The translations under genes were made by a program, and so were the position numbers. A stretch of DNA of 64,000 bases from Prevotella sp. (lineage in GTDB: Bacteria; Bacteroidota; Bacteroidia; Bacteroidales; Bacteroidaceae): assembly GCA_017458125.1 (NCBI GenBank), contig JAFTGB010000028.1:29102-93101 (forward strand). Reading direction: 5' to 3'. Below, piece after piece: positions 51,914 to 58,183 of the stretch. The stretch's first letter is position 1; every line of letters begins with the position of its first letter. The notes below the pieces were generated by a model, which was not told the DNA's origin, ran no database searches, and saw only the letters and a list, made by a program, of their open reading frames with translations.

Positions 51914-53608
51914 TCATCGCACCACTTTCCTTGCTCCGTCAGGAGTCAGCACGATGCGCAGGCCATGGGTGTCTGCAGACACAGGATGTCCTTGAAGGTC
52001 GAAATAGCGGACAGCCCCTCTTTCGTCAGTACACTTTGGGGATATCATGCCTGTCGCGGCAAACTCGCGGATAGTGCCAAAGTAGCTCCACGGTGCCAGG
52101 TACCGATAGTTGTCCGCACAGCCTGCGGGCACGTAGAGCACCGACTCCTCCATCGTCCAGTAGGCGAAGGCGCGCAGATGGGTGTCAACCGGTGGCCGCT
52201 TAGCATACATATAAACGGTATGCGACGAGAAGTTAGGCACGGCAAAGGCTCCCTCGCCAATGTGCTGCACGGATGCCGGGATGTGCCACTCCTTCAGATG
52301 GTCGGCACCGGCCAATGCATACGAGCCTATCTCCTCCAACCCGACGGGCAGGCGGCAATCCTCCAGACGATAGCAGGCATAGAATGCCGACCGTCCGATG
52401 CGCTTGAGAGTATGGGGCAGGATGATTTGCCTTGTAGACTGGATGCTATAGAACGTCGCTATTGGTATGCTGTCGAGCGGTGCCTGAATGTCTATCGTAT
52501 CAACGTCAACATCCGTGAATGCCCACTGGTCGATGCGTCGCACACTACGGGGAATTACGAGTCGCGACTTTCTCAGTCCTAAGAGCGCGCGGCCCTCCAC
52601 GACTTCCAGTCCGTCGGGCAGCTCCAGATTGCGCATCCTGTTATTGTTCAGCGCTGCATAGCCGATATGCTTTAGCTTGGCAGGCAGGTGGATGTAGTCG
52701 ATGGAGCAGCCCGAGAAGCAGAAGTCGCGCAGACTGTCCACACGGTCGGAAATGATGACGGAGTCGATGAGGCAGTGTTCAAAGGCCCCTGCACCGATAT
52801 AGGTGACACTCTCTGGGATGACCAGTTTCTTCTGATGCGGCGCCATATTGTCGAGCGCATACTTGAAAGCCTCCTCGCCGATATACTCCAGCCGGTCATT
52901 CAGCGTGATGTTATAGCTACGGTAGCAGTTGAAAGCCCTGTCGTCGATGACCCTGACTTCCGGCCGTATGGTGAAGCTCTTGGCCCGCTCGTTGGTCGGG
53001 GGAAAGTAAGACAGCAGTCGGCTGTGGTCGCGGGTATAGAGACAGTAGTTCTCCATCACGAAGGCAGGGTTGTCGGCATCGACGGTCACCTCTCTCAGCC
53101 GACCCCCGTTCAGCGCGCCGTTGCCTATATGCACCAGCGAGGCCGGAAGGTGCAGCCGCTGGAGCAGGTTCTTCGTGAAGGCATGGTCGCCCAGCCATGT
53201 CAGCGTGGACGGCAGCTCGATGCTCTCGCCACAAAAGCCCAAGGCATAGTCGCCAATCTTCTTCAGCGTCTTGGGCAATACCAGACTTTTCAGTTCCTTG
53301 TCCGCAAACGTATACGACCCTATCACGTCGTCCTCCGTGCGGTAGTCCTCATAGTAAGGCTCGCCGCCTGCCACGATACGGCAGTCACGCAGGTCCAGCG
53401 CCTTGGAGGCATTGGCCCATCGTCGCAGCATCTTCACGTCGCTGCCGTTGATGGTACCAATGAGGATGAGGTCGCCCTCACGGGCAAAGTCGTCCATTGT
53501 ATACATCCGCGGCAGACTGCCCGCTGTGACCCACAGTGTCTTGGCAGCATGGGCCTGCATGCAGGTCATCAGCAGGCCACAGATAATTAACCGTAGTGAT
53601 AAAAACAT
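51914..53608 (-). CDS. BspA-family leucine-rich repeat surface protein
   Basis: A 564-aa secreted protein starting at MFLSLRLIICG (signal peptide to MQAHA). About sixteen LRR_5 units of 22-24 residues (e.g. LPKTLKKIGDYALGF, IPESVTYIGAGAFEHC) span residues 75-490. A C-terminal VRYFDLQGHPVSADTHGLRI region resembles a type IX sorting tail. BspA-like proteins mediate adhesion and host interaction. The chosen ATG sits 4 bp after the -7 box at 53613; the longer frame would start upstream of the promoter. Confidence 0.82.
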   Translation of the reverse strand: MFLSLRLIICGLLMTCMQAHAAKTLWVTAGSLPRMYTMDDFAREGDLILIGTINGSDVKMLRRWANASKALDLRDCRIVAGGEPYYEDYRTEDDVIGSYTFADKELKSLVLPKTLKKIGDYALGFCGESIELPSTLTWLGDHAFTKNLLQRLHLPASLVHIGNGALNGGRLREVTVDADNPAFVMENYCLYTRDHSRLLSYFPPTNERAKSFTIRPEVRVIDDRAFNCYRSYNITLNDRLEYIGEEAFKYALDNMAPHQKKLVIPESVTYIGAGAFEHCLIDSVIISDRVDSLRDFCFSGCSIDYIHLPAKLKHIGYAALNNNRMRNLELPDGLEVVEGRALLGLRKSRLVIPRSVRRIDQWAFTDVDVDTIDIQAPLDSIPIATFYSIQSTRQIILPHTLKRIGRSAFYACYRLEDCRLPVGLEEIGSYALAGADHLKEWHIPASVQHIGEGAFAVPNFSSHTVYMYAKRPPVDTHLRAFAYWTMEESVLYVPAGCADNYRYLAPWSYFGTIREFAATGMISPKCTDERGAVRYFDLQGHPVSADTHGLRIVLTPDGARKVVR

Positions 53609-53612
53609 ACTG

Positions 53613-53644
53613 CAAAGGTAGCTATTTATTTTTACACCGACAAA
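53613..53644 (-). promoter_or_regulatory. Promoter of BspA-like gene
   Basis: On the minus strand TTTG (53641-53644), 20 nt, TACCTTTG (53613-53620), with only 4 nt to the ATG. The mRNA would be leaderless or nearly so. Confidence 0.65.
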
Positions 53645-53693
53645 CATTCACACAACATTTTATCATAAAACAAACAACATAACTTTTCGTCAG

Positions 53694-53725
53694 TTTGGTT
53701 TATTGAGGAATAGTTTGTATCTTTG
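53694..53725 (+). promoter_or_regulatory. Promoter of AI-2E transporter gene
   Basis: TTTG 53694-53697, 20 nt, TATCTTTG 53718-53725, 4 nt before the ATG; divergent to the previous promoter. Confidence 0.65.
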
Positions 53726-53729
53726 CAAC

Positions 53730-54803
53730 ATGGAACAGAAAAAAATCACCTTCGACAGCTTTATACGAGGCGTCCTCGCAGTCGTTATCTTCACAGGCAT
53801 CATCATGCTGCTCAACAGGCTCAGCAGCGTGCTGCTGCCTTTCTTCCTGGCCTGGCTGCTGGCCTACCTGCTGTTTCCGCTGGTCAAGTTTTTCCAGTAC
53901 CGCTGCCGTCTGCGTTTCCGCATTGTAGGCATCCTGTGCTCGTTCATCGTCGTGGGTGCCGTGCTGACGGGCCTGTTCATGGTCATGATACCCCCCATGA
54001 TAGAGGAGGGCGCGCGCGTCAAGGACCTGATAGTGGACTACGTCACCAACCACCGCGTGATGAGCAACATACCCAACATGATAGAGGACTTCATACACCG
54101 CCACCTGACGGTGCAGGACGTCAAGGGACTCATCACGCAGGAAGGGTTCATCGACACCGTCAAGCAAGGACTGCCCAAGGTGTGGGAAATGGTGACCCAG
54201 TCGGTGAGCATCCTCTCCAGCGTCTTCACGCTGACCATGGTGCTGCTCTACACTTTATTTATACTGTTAGACTACGAGAAGATTTCGGGCGGTTGGGTCG
54301 ACCTGCTGCCCGTACGCTACCGCCACTTCGCCCTGCAACTGGTGCAGGATGTGACACAGGGCATGAACCTCTACTTCCGCGGGCAGGGCGTCGTAGCCCT
54401 TTGCGTCGGCGTGCTGTTCAGCATCGGGTTCCTCATCATCGACTTCCCCATGGCCATCGGCTTAGGCATGTTCATCGGACTGCTCAACATGGTGCCTTAC
54501 CTACAGCTCATCGGCTTCATCCCCACCATCCTCCTGGCCATCGTCAAGGCTGCCGACACCGGCGAAAGTTTCTGGGTCATCATGCTGGGGGCACTCATCG
54601 TCTTTGCCGTGGTGCAGATTATCCAGGACACCATACTGACGCCCAAAATCATGGGCCATGTCATGGGCCTCAACTCAGCCATCATCCTGCTCTCGCTGTC
54701 GATATGGGGCAGCCTCTTAGGCATCCTTGGCATGATTATCGCACTGCCCATGACCACCCTGCTCATCACCTACTACCAGAAGTATATCATCAGGAAGAGT
54801 TGA
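53730..54803 (+). CDS. AI-2E family transporter
   Basis: A 357-aa inner-membrane protein of the PF01594 family (YdgG/PerM-like). N-terminal helices at about 12-35 and 35-55, a long hydrophilic section (90-140), and a C-terminal helical bundle with the family stretch MVPYLQLIGFIPTILLAI and NSAIILLSLSIWGSLLGILGMIIALP. Members export autoinducer-2 or ions; the substrate cannot be read from sequence. The start is the ATG 4 bp after the -7 box. The stop codon abuts copy C of a dispersed promoter-like repeat. Confidence 0.88.
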   Translation: MEQKKITFDSFIRGVLAVVIFTGIIMLLNRLSSVLLPFFLAWLLAYLLFPLVKFFQYRCRLRFRIVGILCSFIVVGAVLTGLFMVMIPPMIEEGARVKDLIVDYVTNHRVMSNIPNMIEDFIHRHLTVQDVKGLITQEGFIDTVKQGLPKVWEMVTQSVSILSSVFTLTMVLLYTLFILLDYEKISGGWVDLLPVRYRHFALQLVQDVTQGMNLYFRGQGVVALCVGVLFSIGFLIIDFPMAIGLGMFIGLLNMVPYLQLIGFIPTILLAIVKAADTGESFWVIMLGALIVFAVVQIIQDTILTPKIMGHVMGLNSAIILLSLSIWGSLLGILGMIIALPMTTLLITYYQKYIIRKS

Positions 54804-54840
54804 CATATTTCTGCCAAATTCTGCGCCAAAGTCAATAAAA
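54803..54840 (+). repeat. Dispersed repeat copy C (partial)
   Basis: CATATTTCTGCCAAATTCTG core, matching the right half of the repeats at 56978 and 57722. It begins at the transporter stop codon. Confidence 0.7.
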
Positions 54841-55111
54841 GACACCATCATCTATCCGTCTGACACCGACGGCTACAACACCTATCGTAGTCTCTCGCCA
54901 CGATGCAGCAAACAATAAGCCGTGATAAGGACTTTTATTCCATATTTGCATCCCCTTTTTTCAATCTTATAGGCGTTACGGTCTAAAAACATCATCGACA
55001 GTGGTAAGAAACATCAGCCGCGGTAGCGACTATGTACTATTTTTCACTAATTAGCAACTTTTCTTCATAGAAGTTGCTTGATATGAAAACTTTTTTTGTA
55101 CTTTTGCATCC
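54841..55111. other. Intergenic region upstream of toxin-antitoxin pair
   Basis: No gene seen. It contains a dyad AGCAACTT...AAGTTGCT (55053-55078), a candidate operator, then TACTTTTG (55099-55106) 5 nt before the toxin ATG. A short GTACTAT-like stretch near 55033 resembles the heptamer arrays elsewhere. Confidence 0.5.
55053..55078 (+). promoter_or_regulatory. Candidate operator for the HigBA-like pair
   Basis: Perfect 8-bp arms with a 10-nt centre that is itself partly symmetric, located just upstream of the -7 box at 55099. This is the usual place for antitoxin autorepression. Confidence 0.45.
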
Positions 55112-55447
55112 ATGAATCGTGAAAGAATCATATCGGCATACAAGAACTACTTCAAGGACTTCATCAGCTCGCTGAGTGATGCCGAGGCCCGTAAAGTATT
55201 CTATGTCATTGATATGCTGAAGACCCAAGAGCGAGTGAATGCAAAGTTCGTCAAGTATCTGCGCGATGAGATATTCGAACTACGAGCTGAGCATGGTGGC
55301 AACATCTTTCGCGTATTCTTCATCTTCGACGATGGCAACGTGGTGATGCTTTTCAATGGCTTCCAAAAGAAGTCGCAAAAAACGCCAGAGAAGGAAATCA
55401 ACAAGGCAATACAATTAAAGAAGGAATATTATGCAGGAAAGAAATGA
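55112..55447 (+). CDS. higB: HigB/RelE-type toxin
   Basis: A 111-aa RelE-superfamily mRNA interferase of the Gp49/HigB type. It has LSDAEARKVFYVIDML, KYLRDEIFELRAEHGGNIFRVFFIFDDGNVVMLFNGFQKKSQKTP and the final Lys-rich helix KEINKAIQLKKEYY, matching the family's basic catalytic surface. The toxin comes first and the antitoxin second, as in higBA. The two overlap by 17 bp. The ATG is 5 nt after the -7 box. Confidence 0.85.
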   Translation: MNRERIISAYKNYFKDFISSLSDAEARKVFYVIDMLKTQERVNAKFVKYLRDEIFELRAEHGGNIFRVFFIFDDGNVVMLFNGFQKKSQKTPEKEINKAIQLKKEYYAGKK

Positions 55448-55739
55448 CATTATGAGCGTTGACGCCATGATGGACGAACGCTATGGAAAAGTCGGCTCGT
55501 CCGAACGTGAAGCCTTTCGCAAGGAGGCTTATGCCTATTGCGTCGGACAGATTATAAGTGATGCCCGCAAACGCGAAAAGGTCACACAGCAGGAGTTGGC
55601 CCAGCGCGTTGGCACCAACAAGTCATACATCTCTCGCATTGAGAACGGCAGTGTTGAGCCTGGTGCAGGCATGTTCCTCCGCATCCTCAGTGCCCTCGGC
55701 CTTCGCTTTGAGGTGTCCCAGCCGCTGGTTTTTGGATAG
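55431..55739 (+). CDS. higA: HigA-type XRE antitoxin
   Basis: A 102-aa protein with a C-terminal XRE-type HTH (about 45-95): KREKVTQQELAQRVGTNKSYISRIENGSVEPGAGMFLRILSALG. The N-terminal helix (ERYGKVGSSEREAFRKEAYAY) probably contacts the toxin. It neutralises the toxin and represses the operon. An internal ATG at 55452 is an alternative start. After its TAG the same frame stays open for 29 more codons (to 55829), which may be a truncated original C-terminus. Confidence 0.85.
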   Translation: MQERNDIMSVDAMMDERYGKVGSSEREAFRKEAYAYCVGQIISDARKREKVTQQELAQRVGTNKSYISRIENGSVEPGAGMFLRILSALGLRFEVSQPLVFG

Positions 55740-55829
55740 CCTTTGGAATATGGCTTTTGGATAGCCGAGCGCGATGCCTCGTTTATGGAGAAGCTAAAGC
55801 AGATTCGCCGCATTGCGGCCATCTTCTAA
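55740..55829 (+). pseudogene. In-frame extension after higA stop
   Basis: Twenty-nine codons ending IAERDASFMEKLKQIRRIAAIF then TAA, in frame with higA. The junction contains a short duplication (TTTTGGATAGCC twice), suggesting a duplication that introduced the stop. Could also be unrelated debris. Confidence 0.3.
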
Positions 55830-56079
55830 GAGACATAATATAAGGTGTAACTCTAAAAGAAGATATGCCAATAGACAGATAAAGATATTTGAGCGTTCCC
55901 GTTAATCGGGAAGCGGCTTAAGCCTAAGGGCAAAAGAGCAAAGAACGTCCACTCATAAAAGAACATTCATTTTTTGCATCTATAGCGGAAAAAGAAGCAA
56001 AAGCTAACATATTTCTGCCAAATTCTGCGCAGAAATCGATAAAAATCACTATATTTGCAGTGTCGAACTAAAAAAAAGC
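55830..56079. other. Intergenic region with repeat copy D
   Basis: No gene supported up to 56080. The sequence is AT-rich and ends in repeat copy D, whose right end carries TATATTTG (56050-56057), a -7 box for the 46-aa ORF. Confidence 0.5.
56005..56060 (+). repeat. Dispersed repeat copy D (partial, with promoter)
   Basis: TAACATATTTCTGCCAAATT core followed by a diverged right end with TATATTTG. Confidence 0.65.
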
Positions 56080-56220
56080 ATGATGATGACGGAACAAAAC
56101 ACCTTCAAGCGCTATGACAGCCCTGAGCAGTATGCCGAAGCTTTCCAGCAAATGATAGATGCCCGCGAAAGATGGCGTGAGCAAGTACGCAAACAAGAGA
56201 ACAGACTTCAACAAGGTTAG
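56080..56220 (+). CDS. Small protein (46 aa)
   Basis: ORF MMMTEQNTFKRYDSPEQYAE ... RKQENRLQQG, start 22 nt after a TATATTTG box in repeat copy D. Highly charged, a single helix. It overlaps the following ORF in another frame; the two may be fragments of one frameshifted gene. Confidence 0.4.
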   Translation: MMMTEQNTFKRYDSPEQYAEAFQQMIDARERWREQVRKQENRLQQG

Positions 56221-56368
56221 TACGTACAAAGACACGATATTTATGGACGATGGGGCCTATCACTTCTTCATCATGCGACACGACCATCCTCTTCACGACA
56301 TGATACTCTCGTACTATCAGGACTTCTTGAAACACGTGCCGCAACTGTACGCACCGCGAGATAAATAA
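56159..56368 (+). CDS. Small ORF (69 aa), possible frameshift fragment
   Basis: Reads TDFNKVSTYKDTIFMDDGAY and HDHPLHDMILSYYQDFLKHV. Its first 20 residues run antiphase through the 46-aa ORF. The plausible part is after residue 15. Likely either a fragment of the same original gene as the 46-aa ORF or chance. Confidence 0.25.
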   Translation: MPAKDGVSKYANKRTDFNKVSTYKDTIFMDDGAYHFFIMRHDHPLHDMILSYYQDFLKHVPQLYAPRDK

Positions 56369-56494
56369 AAGAAAAGGTTACCAAGGGTTCCCAGATGTGA
56401 GATATACTATGGTTTGATAATTGGGGAACTGCAAAAGATAGCAACCAATTTACCCTCTATCCAGCAAGCATACTAATAATAACATAGAAGAATT

Positions 56495-56620
56495 ATGAAC
56501 ACAATGAATATTACCAAAGTTAATTTGAATTTCCATCACCCAATCACTTTAATTGATAGAGACGATGGAAACAAAAAGAACAAAACTTTGGAGAAGGAAG
56601 CAAGGCTTCCGAGTGTTTAA
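56495..56620 (+). CDS. Small ORF (41 aa)
   Basis: MNTMNITKVNLNFHHPITLI... ending EARLPSV. It overlaps the next gene by 56 bp in another frame. Weak support. Confidence 0.25.
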   Translation: MNTMNITKVNLNFHHPITLIDRDDGNKKNKTLEKEARLPSV

Positions 56621-56843
56621 GGCTCGCATGGTGTACTACGCATCATTTGAGCGTAATTATTGGTGTGTTGACGGCAGCCAACATGTTCCCCAACACTGGT
56701 TTGAACTGGCAAAGGAACACTGGACACAGGTCTATCGTTCAACAGGAACGCCATGTAGTTGTTGGATGTGTCGCGGCAATGAGTACGATCGTTTAGCGTA
56801 TAAACGTGATACTCGCCGCATTATCCGTGAATCAATGGACTAA
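56565..56843 (+). CDS. Small Cys-motif protein (92 aa)
   Basis: METKRTKLWRRKQGFRVFKA start. The C-terminal CSCWMCRGNEYDRLAYKRD resembles the CSCxMCGNPR motif of a widespread family of small bacterial proteins of unknown function, possibly zinc binding. It is followed by a clear terminator at 56852. An in-frame TTG 12 bp upstream is a less likely start. Confidence 0.6.
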   Translation: METKRTKLWRRKQGFRVFKARMVYYASFERNYWCVDGSQHVPQHWFELAKEHWTQVYRSTGTPCSCWMCRGNEYDRLAYKRDTRRIIRESMD

Positions 56844-56851
56844 CCTCAATT

Positions 56852-56884
56852 ACGCCCCACTTCTCAGTAAGTTGGGGCGTTTTA
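56852..56884 (+). terminator. Intrinsic terminator
   Basis: ACGCCCCACTT and AAGTTGGGGCGT arms (one bulge) followed by TTTT, directly after the 92-aa gene. Confidence 0.7.
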
Positions 56885-56977
56885 GTTGCCACATGCCTTC
56901 ATGGTAATCGCCAGAGGCAAAAGTAGCCTTTGAAGCCTCGACCTTCTTTATCAGACACAGCACAGCATCTTATTACT

Positions 56978-57090
56978 AAATTTCCACCACTTTCTGACAT
57001 CTACGGCAGAAAAATTGCCAATTTGCAACTTCATGTAACATATTTCTGCCAAATCCTGCGTCAAAGTCAACGAAAATTTGTAATTTTGCA
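56978..57090 (+). repeat. Dispersed promoter-bearing repeat copy A
   Basis: About 113 bp, roughly 90% identical to copy B at 57722-57837. It ends in TAATTTTGCA (57081-57090), a -7 box 10 nt before the gene at 57099. It contains GGCAGAAA and TTTCTGCC in inverted order. Confidence 0.75.
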
Positions 57091-57098
57091 TTCCTGTT

Positions 57099-57551
57099 AT
57101 GGAAACAACAGAGACCACGATAGAGTCACTGATAGCTGTAGTGCTGTGCGATATACGCCAGCAGGGCTATTCGTCCGTTCAGCCCTTCTGCATTGGCAAA
57201 GTGGAGGAGCGCATGATGCTTTTTGCCCAGAACAATGCCATTACCCTTGCCAGCGACGCACTCTATATGAGTGCCAAGCAGCTGCAGCACTGCATGAGAG
57301 CATCAAAGGCATCAAAAGGCTTGGTGGTCGACGATGCTGACCTGATAGCCTTTCCGCAACAGCGCTTTCAGATGGATCTTTATTATGACGGCGAATGCTT
57401 CATCTACACTGACTGTGTGTCGAAGTTCATCGTTCATCCAAACTACAAAATGAAAATCAGTCGTGAGCTTGTAGCACATGTGAACTTCATTACGGCTACA
57501 AGGGTGAAAGACCCAGCAGAGTTCACGCTACCAAAATATCGCAAAATATAA
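57099..57551 (+). CDS. Hypothetical protein, possible PBECR-type nuclease-like fold
   Basis: A 150-aa cytoplasmic protein. The C-terminal third (RFQMDLYYDGECFIYTDCVSKFIVHPNYKMKIS ... HVNFITATRVKDPAEF) is reminiscent of PBECR (phage barnase-EndoU-colicin-RelE-like) domains, which usually end in a VNFITA motif; the match is by eye only. It is transcribed from the repeat-A promoter. Its position in a defence-type region fits a toxin-like or accessory function. Confidence 0.5.
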   Translation: METTETTIESLIAVVLCDIRQQGYSSVQPFCIGKVEERMMLFAQNNAITLASDALYMSAKQLQHCMRASKASKGLVVDDADLIAFPQQRFQMDLYYDGECFIYTDCVSKFIVHPNYKMKISRELVAHVNFITATRVKDPAEFTLPKYRKI

Positions 57552-57553
57552 AA

Positions 57554-57576
57554 GCTGGCCAACACGTGACCAGCTG
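57554..57576 (-). terminator. Terminator of the 26-aa gene
   Basis: On the minus strand AGCTGG...CCAGCT followed by TTTTATATTTT, immediately after the TAG of the 26-aa ORF. Confidence 0.55.
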
Positions 57577-57579
57577 TAA

Positions 57580-57660
57580 CTAGAGTGAAGGAAACCAAGC
57601 GGCAAGGTCGAATTGCTCATCATCTCTGCGTTTCCGCAGCCATGCCACCGTTCCGCACAT
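57580..57660 (-). CDS. Tiny gene (26 aa) with own promoter and terminator
   Basis: ORF MCGTVAWLRKRRDDEQFDLA then AWFPSL. It has a matching promoter (TTTG 57721-57724, 20 nt, TATCTTTG 57693-57700) and a terminator directly after the stop codon. The transcript could also act as a structured RNA: it contains CTGCG-TTTC-CGCAG and long-range GTGAAgG...CTTTCAC pairing. Function unknown. Confidence 0.45.
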   Translation of the reverse strand: MCGTVAWLRKRRDDEQFDLAAWFPSL

Positions 57661-57692
57661 CGTGGCTCTACTTGGTTCCACCTTTCACGATG

Positions 57693-57724
57693 CAAAGATA
57701 CGAATAAACGAGCAAACTACCAAA
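57693..57724 (-). promoter_or_regulatory. Promoter of the 26-aa gene
   Basis: Minus strand TTTG, 20 nt, TATCTTTG. It overlaps the left end of repeat copy B, which fires the other way at its right end. Confidence 0.55.
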
Positions 57725-57837
57725 TTTTTTCCACCACTTTCTGACATCTCCGGCAGAAAAATTGCCAATTTGCAACTTCTCCCGTCATATTTCTGCCAAA
57801 TTCTGCGCCAAAGTCAACGAAAATTTGTAATTTTGCA
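57722..57837 (+). repeat. Dispersed promoter-bearing repeat copy B
   Basis: About 116 bp, near-identical to copy A, ending in TAATTTTGCA (-7 box 57828-57835). Confidence 0.75.
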
Positions 57838-57840
57838 GGC

Positions 57841-57947
57841 AAGTATTGCTGAAAGTGTCGTAAACGGCACAGGCCTCGCCCGCGAGGCACAGAGGTCCCT
57901 GAGCGCAGGGTGGCAGTATGATCTTTGTTGGAAATAAACATAGCGAT
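57841..57947 (+). ncRNA. Candidate small RNA downstream of repeat B
   Basis: Starts at the expected initiation site of the repeat-B promoter and contains hairpins GCCTCG-CCCG-CGAGGC and CCCTG-AGCG-CAGGG, with no convincing ORF. Weakly supported. Confidence 0.3.
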
Positions 57948-57960
57948 TGTGCTATTCGGT

Positions 57961-58082
57961 GATGTCCCTGAACCTAGGAAATTCAAACGACACTCACACG
58001 ACGAAAAGTACCATCTCTACGCTGATAGGCGTGGACTGGACTTATTTCGTGTGAATGGGTTTTCCTAGGACCTTGGGACATC
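57961..58082. ncRNA. Structured RNA candidate upstream of helicase gene
   Basis: Three nested helices: GATGTCCC/GGGACATC (57961-57968, 58075-58082), CCTAGGAAA/TTTCCTAGG (57973-57981, 58061-58069) and CACACGA/TCGTGTG (57995-58001, 58047-58053), plus a terminal ACGC-GCGT hairpin (58019-58032). A further hairpin GTCTT-AAGAC follows at 58120-58135. It has no ORF. It matches no RNA family I recognise. It could be the leader of the helicase gene or an independent RNA. Confidence 0.4.
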
Positions 58083-58183
58083 GATAAGGGCGGTATCACG
58101 CTTTTTTCGTGTCCTGAGGTCTTACAGCGAAGACCCATTATCATCCGAACAAGTCCTTTCGCTCCTAAGACTATAGCGTAGAT

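Noticed and set aside
56882-56925. Minus-strand TACTTTTG box with a 6-codon ORF before the 56852 hairpin
   Set aside because: The reading frame is too short to support a gene and the box lacks a -33 element.
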